The position numbers were made by a program, and so were the translations under genes. Positions 35,501 to 47,500 of a DNA stretch of 64,000 bases are shown in pieces. The stretch is from Alopecurus myosuroides (Eukaryota > Streptophyta > Magnoliopsida > Poales > Poaceae). Position 1 is the stretch's first letter. Each line of letters starts with the position of its first letter. The stretch covers positions 26,160,808-26,224,807 of the forward strand of contig CM054062.1 of NCBI GenBank assembly GCA_028641055.1, read 5' to 3'. Below the pieces are notes generated by a model. It did no database searches. It was not told the origin of the DNA and worked only from the letters and a program-made list of their open reading frames with translations.

Positions 35501-38500
35501 TCGGGCGCTTCCTCGACAACGGATCCTACATACCGGCGCAAAACCACCTGGTAAGTGCCTGCGTTTTACCGATTGGATCTGCAAATATCTTTATCGGATT
35601 AACCGCGGAAGCAATGGGGTTTTGCGGTGAAAGCAATTATCTCCCACCCGCCCTATACCCAGTCGAAGACGACTATGATGCCGGATTTTGCTCAGATCGC
35701 CGACAAAACAGTGATACCCACTTTATCGGCATGGTGCAATCCGAGATCGCCGAAAACACGGATGACGGAAATCCCGTGCAAGAGGCAGACAACAATACAC
35801 CCGTCCCAGAGACGGAAGAACCAATACCCGTCACAGAGACGGAAGATCCGACATCTGTCAACCAGACGATGAACTCGGAAACAGAGTCCGTGCTTGCCGC
35901 CATTGAGGCGAGACTGGAGTCGGAAACAGGATCGGATAACTTTTCCGAAGACGAAGATGACGATGCCTTCGTACGAAAAGTTAAATCCTTTCAAGAGGGA
36001 TTCCATGAAGTGCTAATGGCAAAACCAGCCGATACAACGGGTGCCGATAGCCAGGAAAGCCCTAAAACCCCTCCGCCAGCAGAGGAGAGGGAAGACGGAG
36101 AAACTTCTCCGATATTTCCTAATGTCAAGGAGATGACAGAGGATGAACCTGTCAAAAAACCTCCCTCTTCCAAGAAAAAGCACCGTGCTTCTAAAAAACT
36201 CCAGTACAAACTCCGGAAGAAAAAGTCAGCTGATCTCGCTGATGAAAACCTGGAAGTTGGAGATGTTAGTGGCACAAAGCCTACGGAAAAGAAATCTAAG
36301 GAAATCACTGCTCCGCCAATGACAGAACTGGAAGAGCAGGAACTATTACAAACTCCAGTGGGACCCAATGAACCCCCTGAGATGCTGGAAGCCAGGAGAC
36401 AAGCTTTCCAACGGCAACAGCAACAACTGCTTAGATCTCGGCAACACCTCCAACAAACCCATAATGACATCAAAATTATGAAGGAGGAAATTGAGGAGTA
36501 CGAGAGAAAGCACAGATCTGTCTTAAAACCTACAAGGTTACCCGGAATTACAAAACCGGAAGAACTGCCGCCGAAAGAAAGGTTCTATAACCCATCTTGG
36601 CAAAAGCAGTTAAACGGCAAAGATGCTAAGGGCGAACCAATATACAAAACCGCAGCTGAAAATGCGGAAGCAGCGTTCGCCATCTTGAACAATGATCTGT
36701 ACTCCAACGGGGAAAAACTCCAAGGGGTGTATACCTTCCTAGGAAAAGCATTACAGCAGCAACAGCGAGGACAAGAGCGATCTGGGAGGCTGCATGATAA
36801 TTCCGCCCTCTGCAAAACTGTTACTTGCGCTGCTGGAGCACCTGGGCCGGAAGAACCCGGAGATTCGGATAAAAAAGAGGATCCGAGAAAAGACAAGAAA
36901 AACCCCGACAACCGGGACGCAGCGTCTAGAACCGGACCTCATCTCCCGAAAGATGGATATAAACCACACGATCGGGAAGACAAACACCGGAACGACGGCA
37001 AAATAATGCCACCTCCGAGAAACCCAGCTGAAAAAGCTGGAAGATACGATACACCTCACAGGCGTGAAAGATCTCGGACACCGCCCAAAGATAAGGAAAG
37101 ATACAGGAGCAGGACTCCACCTAATCCCAGAGGGCGTGACAACGGAAGAGACAGAGATAACCTCGGAAAAACGCGTCCGCGTAACAATGGGAAAGAAAGG
37201 AGTAGATCCCCTTCTGTCCATTCAGCCGGGAGATATTCTGCGCATATTGACAGAGCAGAAAAGGATGATCTATACTTTGGTCCTAAGTGTTTCACTGACA
37301 GGATCCGAAGGATAACCCTGCATTCTGGCTTTGCCAAAGTTGGTCCAACCTACCAAAAATATACCGGCAGTACAAACCCGGATACCTGGCTTTCAGATTA
37401 TTACACAGCCGTCCAGATCAACAACGGGACAGACCTGGAAGCTGTCAAGTTTCTTCCCCTAATGTTGCTAGACGGAGCCAGAGATTGGATTAATGGTTTA
37501 CCATCAAGAACTGTCGACAGTTGGGATGATATGGCGAGAGTATTTACTCAGCATTTTCGAGGAACGTACAAACGCCCAAATAGCATCAATCAGCTAAACC
37601 GTTGCACCCAATTTGAAGACGAACCATACGTGGATTTCATCTCCAGATGGACTGCAATGAAGAATAGTTGCTCTGGGGTAACTGACGTACAAGCAATGCA
37701 TGCTTTCGTCAATGGCCTAAAACCCGGACTTGTACCGTTCATGGTTGGCTCCAAAAAGCACAAAGATCTCGGATCTATGCTTACAACCGCTAATGAGCAT
37801 GCTGCAGCCGAAGACGATATCAGAGCAAGAGGAGGCAATATTGAGTCACTGATACTGGCCAAGAAAACACCTCGTTCTGATAAAAAAGGAACCCCGGAGT
37901 CAACAACAAAGCCCAAGGAGGTTAACTTAGCCTTTGGAGGAGAAAAAGGGAACAAGTGGAAAGGCCGCAGTCCGGATCCCATCAATTACACTCCTGAGGA
38001 ATGGGAGAGAATTAAGTCGGAACCCTGCGTCCACCACTCTCAATTTGGGAAGCCAACCCACACGAACGCGCAATGCCGGCTAAACAAGCATATGAAAGGC
38101 AATGCAGGATCCGGAAATAAAGGGAAGGGCTCCAAGAGGAAACCTGCCAAACAAAAGCCAGAAGCTGAAAAAGAAGACAGTGAATCGGACACTGATGATA
38201 AAATCCAGGAACAACAGCGAAAAGGCGAACCCAAATTTCCGAGAGTTGACGGAGAAGCAATGCTAACTTTCCTAGCAACCCCGTCAGCAAAGGTGGCCAA
38301 AAGGACACTTCGAGAAATAAACGCGGTTGTTCCTGCAACCCCAAAATTCTTGAAGTATTCCAACACACCGATAATCTGGGATCAGTCTGATCATCCCGGA
38401 AATATCCCTGAACCCGGCACACAAGCTCTTGTTGTAAGCCCTATTGTTCAAAACACTAGGCTAAGAAGAGTGCTGATGGACGGAGGATCCAGCATCAATA

Positions 38501-41500
38501 TAATGTACCTGGATACACTGAAGCACTTGAAGATATCCGAGTCCCAGCTCAATTACAGCAATATACGCTTCCATGGCATTGTCCCTGGCAGGCAAGCACG
38601 GTCCCTAGGAGAAATTTCCCTAGATGTCACCTTCGGAGATAAAGATCACTTCCGGCAGGAAAAAGTATCCTTCGAAGTTGTGCCGTTCGAGAGCGTGTAT
38701 CACGCAATACTCGGACGTCCGGCTTTCGCCAAGTTTATGGCAAGATCTTGCTATATCTACAACAAGCTGAAGATGCCAGGACCCAAAGGAGGAGTAATCA
38801 CCATTGCCGGTGATTTCAAGCTGGCAAACGAGTTGGAGAAGCAAAACGCCCTTTGCGCTCAAAGAGTTATAGCTCAGGAAGAATTAAAGGAGTTAGCCAA
38901 GGAGGTATCGCCGAAAGAAATGCCGGCAGGAAAAGAAACTCGGAAGCCAACAGATAGCTTCAAGGCATCCGAGAATACAAGACAGGTAATCTTAGACCCC
39001 AAAGATCCGACAAAATTCGTCGTTGTAGGGACTGGGATGACCGACAAATAGGAAGGCGAGCTCATCAAGTTCCTCCGTGAGAACTGGGACATTTTTGCTT
39101 GGTGTCCAGCTGACATGCCAGGCGTACCCAGGGAACTTGCTGAGCACCAACTCAAGGTTATTCCCGGATCAAAACCCGTCAAACAAGGTCTCCGTCGATT
39201 TGACGGAAGAAGACGGAAGGCTATTGGCAAGGAAATTATCCGGCTTTTAGCAGCGGATTTCATCAAGGAGGTAATCCATACTGACTGGTCCGCAAATCCG
39301 GTATTAGTACCGAAGAAAGACACAACTGCACTCAGAATGTGTATAGATTACACAGGATTGAACAAGTTATGTCCGAAAGATAGGTTTGCGCTGCCGCGAA
39401 TCGATCAAATAATAGATGCCACTGCAGGCTCTGAGCTTTTATGCTTTTTGGATGCATACTCCGGGTACCACCAAATACGCATGAAAAAGGAAGATCAAAT
39501 CAAGACTTCTTTTATAACCCCGTACGGGACGTATTACTACGTAACCATGCCTTTTGGCCTGAAGAACGCAGGTGCAACATACCAGCGTTGCATGCAACGT
39601 TGTTTGCATAGTCAGATTGGAAAAAACGTCCATGTTTACGTGGACGATATTGCTGTCGTAACCAAGGAAAAAGATACACTCCTTGAGGATTTGCGAGAAA
39701 CTTTCGAAAACTTGCGCACTTACAAGATGAAGTTGAATCCATCTAAGTGCGTATTCGGGGTTCCCTCAGGAAAACTTCTAGGTTTCATCGTTTCTCACAG
39801 AGGAATAGAAGTGAACCCGGAAAAGATCAAGGCAATCTTGAATATCTCAAAGCCTACATGTGTAAAAGATGTCCAAAGATTGACGGGTTCCGCTGCAGCC
39901 GTCAGCAGATTCATTAGTCGGCTGGGGGATAAAGCCTTGCCACTATACAAACTGTTAAAGAAATCCGACAAGTTTGAGTGGACAGAAGAGGCCGACGCAG
40001 CGTTAACCCAGTTAAAAGAAACCTTGATGAACGCCCCCATCTTGGCATCTCCCAAAGATGAAGAACCCATGTTGTTATACCTCACGGCTACTAGTCGGGT
40101 TATCAGTGCGGTAATCGTTGTGGAACGGGCAAAAGAAGAGCAAAGCATACCAGATCAACATCCGGTATACTACATAAGCGAAGTTTTTTCTGAATCCAAA
40201 CAAAGATACCCGCACTATCAGAAACTGGCATATGGCGTATTTTTCGCATCCAGAAAGCTGCGCCATTACTTCCAAGGACATTCCATAACAGTGGTATGTA
40301 AAGCACCACTAGGAGATATTATAAACAATGCGGAGGCAACCGGCCGAGTAGCTAAATGGGGCATCGAGCTGGCAGCCTTCGACATTAAGTATCAGCCAAG
40401 AACGGCAATAAAATCCCAGGTTTTGGCAGATTTCGTCGCCGACTGGACAGAAGCAATGGAAAATACACCGATGCCAGAGTCCGAGTACTGGATCATGCAC
40501 TTTGACGGATCTAAGATGAAAGAAGGAGCTGGAGCCGGCGTAGTCCTAAAATCTCCCAAGGGAGACACAATGGAGTACGTATTGCAAATACACTTCAACG
40601 CCAGTAATAATGTGGCAGAATACGAAGCTTTGCTTCATGGCTTGCATATTGCAAAAGAAATAGGGGTAAAGCGCATCTTGTGTTACGGAGACTCGGATTT
40701 GGTACAGCATCAGCTCAACCAAACCTGGGACGCGAAAAGCCCCATAATGGCCGAATATCGGAGAACGGTGGATGAGTTTGCCATCTGTTTCTTCGGGTTC
40801 GAAGTCCTTCACATAAAAAGGGAGGAAAACTGGAACGCGGATGCGTTAGCCCGCATGGGATCAGAGAGAGTAACAACTTTACCACCAGGGGTATTCGTCC
40901 AGCATTTGCACGAACCATCCATCAAAGGTGGAGACGTCGATTACCCTTTAGCATCTGAAACAATTGAAGTCATGTTCGTTAAACCGGATTGGACAATCCC
41001 GTACCTAAACTTCTTAGTCAATCAGAAGTACCCGGAAGGAGCAGATGAAGTCCTGCAAAGGCAAATACAACGTCGATGCAAAGGATATGTAGTAATCAAC
41101 GACCACTTATACAAACGCAGTGCTTCTGGAGTTTTTCTGCGGTGTATTTCACCAGAGGAAGGAAGAGAAATATTGCAAGAAATCCATGCCGGCGATTGCG
41201 GACATCATGCTCAATCAAAAAGCATAGTCAAAAAAGCATTCCGCGCAGGGTTTTTCTGGCTAACAGCCAAGACAGACGCCGAACGCATAGTAAATACATG
41301 CGAAGGATGTCAATATTATGCTAAGCAGACCAATTTGCCGGCCCAAGCATTAAAAACTATCCCTATCACTTGGCCGTTCGCGGTCTGGGGGCTAGACATG
41401 ATGGGACCGTTCAAAACTGCAAGAGGTGGACTTACACATCTACTTGTAGCAGTAGATAAGTACACAAAATGGGTGGAGGCTAAACCCATCAAAAAGCTGG

Positions 41501-44500
41501 ATGGCGTAACTGCCAGAAATTTCATTATTGATTTAGTAATGAGGTATGGCGTCCCACACAGCATAATAACTGATAACGGGACAAATTTCTCCATTGGGGA
41601 GTTGGCAAAATACTGCCAACAAACGGGAATTCGCTTGGATCTTGCATCTGTGGCGCACCCGCAATCTAATGGACAGGTTGAAAGAATGAACAGCTCAATC
41701 CTGCAAGGAATACGCCCAAGACTCGAAACTCCTCTTCATAGAGCAGCCGGAGCATGGGTAGAAGAACTACCTTCCGTGTTATGGAGTATTCGAACGACGC
41801 CAAACAGGTCAACCGAGCAAACCCCGTTCTTCCTAGTTTATGGTGCGGAAGCCATGCTCCCAACGGACATGATCCATGATAGTCCAAGAGTGCAAAATTT
41901 TGATGACTCAGATGCCGAAGAAGCACGACAGGATGCTGTCGATCTCCTAGAAGAGGAAAGAGAACTTGTGCTTCAAAGATCCGCCATCTACCAGCAAGGT
42001 TTACGACGTTATCATAGTCGGAAAATCAGGCATCGCTCTTTTAAAGAAGGCGACTTGGTGCTGAGATTGGTGCAGCAAAGAAAGCACAAATTGGCCCCAG
42101 TATGGGAAGGACCATTCGTCATCAGTAAAGCCATGAAGAATGGATCATATTATCTTGTCGACATTCGAGATACGGAGGATGATCCCAAAAAGCCGAATCG
42201 CAAAAGAAAGAGAAAAATAGATGCTGAACTAGGAGAGACAAATAGGCCTTGGAGTATCCAGCAATTACGTCCCTTCTACACTTAGTTCAATTTCTATGTA
42301 AACATCTTTGAGATCATGAAATAAAGTTATCGGAATTCATATTCATTATAAGTACAAAATATTTCCGCTTTTTCTATTTCCCAGTGATCTTACAAATACT
42401 CAATGTTGACCCGAATTGTGCCTGCGTGCTCGGTGTTTAAAAGCTGAATGATTCGACCTGTTAAAGGTTAAAGGAAACTCGGATTGTGCCTGCGTGCCCA
42501 AGTTTCAGAACAGTTCCTTATTTTCTCTAAGTCTTATCTGATCGTGCGTATGCTGGGTTACTGGAACTAGTTAGTAAAAATGCCTTTAGCATGATTCATG
42601 TTTTCGAGTTTCAAAACTGCTTGGTTCGTCCCCAGTTACTCGGCATAACGATTCATAGTGCTATTTGAGTCATTTCAAACACTAAGAACAGTTAAAGCAT
42701 GTATACCAGATTACTTAGAAGATAAAGGAGCAGCCAAACCCGGAAAAACTTTGCAAGAAGTTTGAAATCGCAAAAGGCGGAGTTCTTGTTTCGACAAATG
42801 ACATAGAAGTATTACAATATGAGTTACATTGTAAAAAAGCTACTATACGCATCCATCATCCAGGTTAAAGTGCGCCCCCTTTTAAATTTCTGAGTCTTCA
42901 TCACTGCCATCATTCTCGGGGGCTGCGGGCACCTCTTCTTCCGGATAAGTAATGGAGATATTTACCATGGAAGCAATCTGTGTGGCATGGCCTTCAACTT
43001 CTTTAAAGATTGCATTCATTTGTGCTTCTGAACATTCTTGAGGAATACCGGATGCTACTCGCCAGGATTTTGCATCAGGGTAGTGTAAGCGCATGAGGCC
43101 AAGTGCCATTCGCGCACCACCCCGTGCGGCAGAGCGAAGGAAAGATTCCTTCGAATTTGCTACTTCCATAATGCCATCCGGAAGTCGGTAAACTTCTGAG
43201 AATTGTATACTGCTGGTAGGCAGGAATTTATTAAGTAAATGCATCCCTGCATTTCTGATTGAATTCCATATCTTCCCAAAGGCCCGGATCTTTTCCGTCC
43301 GAGAAATCCCTGGAAAATTTCCTGCTTTTTGACAAAAGGCAAAGATTAGATAATATAAGAATATGACATGAAAGTATTGGTAAAAGAAGTCAACTTACCA
43401 AGAACCGCGTCAATTTCATCGCTTTCTTTCATACGAGGAAATAGCATACTTTCTAAATCATTGATAATGGATTTATCCTCTGCTGCCTGCAAAGAAGCCT
43501 TGGATTGCGCAATCCCAAGGGCTAGATTACTGGCTTCCAGTTCTTCTCGAACTTTTGAAAGTTCTCTTTGAAGGTTGGAGTTTTCTTCACGAAGTTGAGA
43601 AAAATAAGCAGCGTTCGCTGTAAGTTTCTTGGCTTTGGTTAAAGCAGCTGGAAAGCAGGGACAAAATAATCCGACATTACGGTAAGGTTTAGAAAAAACT
43701 TTCCAGCAAAAGTCAACAAACACGAAGAAAAATACCGGTGGCTTTGGATAATTGCTTTTGAGTCGACGCCAGTTCGTTGCTCTTTGACTCAATAGCAGAT
43801 TGAAGTGTTTTTACTTCTTTGCTTTTGAGGCTAAGTTTTTTCAAAACTTCCACGTTTATGGCATCTGCGGAATGCTGAAACATGGAAATGAAAGCCAGAT
43901 GCTTAAGTTTGAACAAGCATACAAAGAATCATTAAGAGGAATTTAGATTTTCAACTTAATGCTTGGGGGCTAGAGGTATTACCTGGCTCATTTCTCGCAA
44001 ATCAGTTAAGGTCTCCTTGAATTCTCGGGCATATTCCATGAAAAGAATTCCTACGTGGTGAAGGCCATCGTGTATGACCTGCCGGGGCGAGAATGCGATA
44101 TTGTTGCGGATAACTAATCCATTTTGCGGCCAAGGGCGAACCAGAGGCGCAGGAGCAAAAAACTTCTTAGCTTCCGGACGAATATATCCGAGTTCGTCGA
44201 AAAGTTCTTCTTTCACTCGGATATCATCTGGAGCAGGAATGGATTCGTTTCTGACGGGTGATTGAAGATTTCCGCCCATCGGCATATTCGTTTTCCCCTT
44301 TTTTCATGCAGCTGCAGAAGGGAGTTCTTCTTTGATGGTAGTTTGCCTCTTGCGCTTTTGGGTGTTGTAAAACTCGGCGTACAATTGGCTGATTTCAGCA
44401 TCAGAAGCAAGATCATCTTCTCCAAGTTCGTCAAACTAGGAAAGAATCAGCAGTATGTTAAAGATAAAGAGAGAAGATAATCTGAGGAAACTCAGAAACA

Positions 44501-47500
44501 AGGGAAGAGAAGTACCTTAGGAACCAGATTTTCCGCATGATATATGGCTAGACTCTCTTCAACCTGGCTATTAGCGGCAACTATCTGATGAAGGCGTTCG
44601 ACAAAATCCTTCTTGCTAAAGGATCTATCAGTGCCTCTCATGCTATCTTCCGGTCCCGTGTACTCACAAAGAAGTCGGGAACGAAGGGATAAAGGTTGTA
44701 CGCGACGCCCAAACCAGCATAACACGATATCCTTCCAAACCAAAGGTGGTTGAGAAGAAGAAAGTTTGGCAATGCGACGCTTTATTTTCATCAGGCTTTC
44801 AGGCAAATCCTCTGTTATTTCAAGTGTCCAATTTTCATGAGGAATGGCAGCAGAATTAACGAAGGGAGGAAGTCCGGTTTCTTTGTTGGGGAACGGAATG
44901 TCTTGATGATAAAAGAAAGAACCTAGCCAAGATTGGTCAGGTTTCGGCATTCTTATCCTGGGGTACCATTCTTCCCTAAAGTTTCTAAGGATAAAAGATA
45001 TGGTACCGCAGATGGGTGAGACACCGTTTGTGATATTGTGTTTTACCTCGAAACAATAATGCCAGAAGTCTAAATTGGGAGTTATTCCAAGATACCCTTC
45101 GAAAAGAGCTTGGAAACTAGCTAATTGGAGGATGGAATTTGGAGAGATATTGTGGGGTTGGACACCATAGAAATTGAGGACGTCTAGGAAAAAGGCGGAA
45201 GGAGGGAAACCCATACCTCTCGTGATATGAGAAGTGAGGAGGACGCGTTCACCTTCCTTTAGCTTGGGCTCTGGCTCATTCTTCGAGATCCGCCATTTGC
45301 CTTTAACTATTAAACCGTCCCTTGACATCCGACGAAGGAGGACGAGTGAAGTATCACTCTGATTCCAAATTCCGACAAATTCTGCTTCTTCGTCAGATCC
45401 GGCGGAGAAGCGCTCAGTGCCACGAGAGTGAGTCTTGACCTCCGCCGTTTCCCGTGTGAACGGCGGGGATGTTGTCGTGCTTGGACCCGCTACGTCCGCG
45501 GCGGCGAAAGCGTTTCCCCCGCCCGCCGCGGATGCCGTGGTTCTTTCCGGCCCGCCGCCGGCATGCTTGGGCGACCCCAGCTGTGGATCCAGGTCGCCCA
45601 AAGGCTCGTTGATGGAGGCACGGGCCGGTGAGGACGACGGAGAGGCCATCGTTTTCGGCGGTGACGGAGCGCTCCGGCGTGCAAAGGGCTCGTCGGGGTA
45701 AGGATTCGTTCTAAGCTCTCGTGCTCGCGTTTGCGTCAATGGCGTGGGCAGAAGGAGTGAGGAAAGATTTTCGGAGAGGAAGGAGACGGCTATTTATAGC
45801 CTGAAAACCCTCTAGATACGCGCCAACGGCTCTTTTGACCGTTGGATGTTTGACGCGTGTCGCTCGCCGGAAAATCCGGGAAACGGAACGACAGAGGAAT
45901 GATGGCTATCTCCTCGTTTCTCGTGAGAATCTGTCAGAGATACGTTGCAGGGTTTCCCGCGTGAAACCAAGCGGCGATTGCGTCAGCATGATTAAAGCGC
46001 TGATGTCACGTGTTTCTTTTCCGCGAAGGATCGCGAGAAGAAAAGCCGGATTTTCATAGTTCCGAGTTTTATGTTACCATCTCCTTTGAAAGGAAAGAAG
46101 AAAGAATCAAGACTGCTGAATCAAGTTTCCCGGGCAAAATGTATTTGACGAAAGGCGGAGTTTCAGAGTTTTGATCCTTCCTGGGGGCTACTGTCGGATA
46201 TATACCGAATAGGGGTATAGAAGATGGTAGACAAAAGAGCTGGATTACCAGGGTGGCCTGCAAGGTAATGGACTTAGGTCCATTGGGCGGTCCAGTAGTC
46301 CGACGCGTAGAAGCCGGATTCTAGAAGAACCCGGATCACGGCCCGCGTGATCTGGCTTGGAGGAGAAGACGGATTCCTTACTTTCCAAGTTACAAGTTAA
46401 ACGTAGTCTTCTAGGTTTCTGGTTCTGTAAGCCCTAATCCGGCTATTATATAAAGCCGGACGGGAGATAGATTTCATAAGTTTAATAAGTTCCTTTAGTC
46501 CAAGGTTCTAGGTTCTAGCTTAAGCCTTGCGCAACTCGCCGGGAAGTTCATCCTCGTCGAGTAGCTAGATCTATTCCCTTACATTGTAACCTTATTATAC
46601 GGGCTTTAGTCCCTCATAGTGAGAAGTGCAGGAGTAGGTACGCCGTACTGTCGCGACGTACCGAACCTGGGTAAATCCCGTGTTCTGTGTTTACTACGCT
46701 ATCCCGTTACCCCACGTCTCTACCGTAGTCTCATGGCACCCCAGTCTATGAAAACTACTACGATGTCTCGACAGAAATCTTTGACAGGATATCAAGAATA
46801 ATCCAGTCTTGATCTACATGAAGGGTTATCCTGATGCTCCCAGGTGTGGATTCAGTGCACTGGCAGTTAAGGTCCTCCAGCAATATGGTAAACCATATGT
46901 CAGTACCATCTGTCAGTTCATTGTATCTCTGGAAATCCCTAAATCATATACTGTCCATTGCAGGTGTCTCTATCAGTGCTAGAGATATTCTCAGTAATAT
47001 GAAGCTCAAGGAAAGTGTCAAAGCTCACACGTAAGTTGGTCGTCAGAACATCTCGGATGAAAGATATACTTTTAGTTGGAAGAAAACTGCCTCAAAAAGG
47101 GAAAAGGAACTATGTATGTGTGTGGTATATACTTGATTCTTATATGCTAAATAAAATGCTATGTTCTAATAAGGGGTAAATTTATCTTCCACAAATGACA
47201 AACCGACAGGAAATGAGTTTGATTAGGTTTGAGGCTTTACTTAAAAGGCATTCATAAAAAATGTCTGTGCCCTGTATCATCCAACGCACTGTATAGCTAG
47301 CTATGATGCCAGCCCTTACGAATTATTTATCAATTTTCAGTATTATTACTTAAATCTACTGTTTGTCTGTGCAGTAATTGGCCTACATTTCCCCAAATAT
47401 TTATCAAAGGAGAGTTCGTCGGGGGATCTGATATCATATTAAACATGCACCAGGCAAGTGAACTGATCATCGCATTCAGCTGAAAGACTGTTATCTTTCA

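Larger units (their letters stand above)
34809..46773 (+). mobile_element. Complete Tat-lineage Ty3-gypsy retrotransposon
   Basis: 11,965 bp. The two 582-bp LTRs start TGTCGGATATATACC and end GATGTCTCGACA, with GAAAT duplicated on both sides (34804-34808 and 46774-46778). LTRs differ at only two positions by eye (34908 C versus 46291 T; 34921 T versus 46304 C). Order: 5' LTR, primer site, gag-pro, pol with a second RNase H, spacer, antisense gene, polypurine tract, 3' LTR. The second RNase H and the antisense gene before the 3' LTR are hallmarks of the Tat lineage. The element lies in the same orientation as the host gene, in its intron 2. Confidence 0.96.

Noticed and set aside
36585..37337. 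Several minus-strand frames opposite gag (for example 36751-37221)
   Set aside because: Shadows of the Arg/Pro-rich gag region; no splice sites or motifs, unlike the true antisense gene at 42882-45739.
46619..46801. Frame running from the 3' LTR into glutaredoxin exon 3
   Set aside because: It reads exon 3 out of frame and stops after a few codons; no fusion protein is supported.
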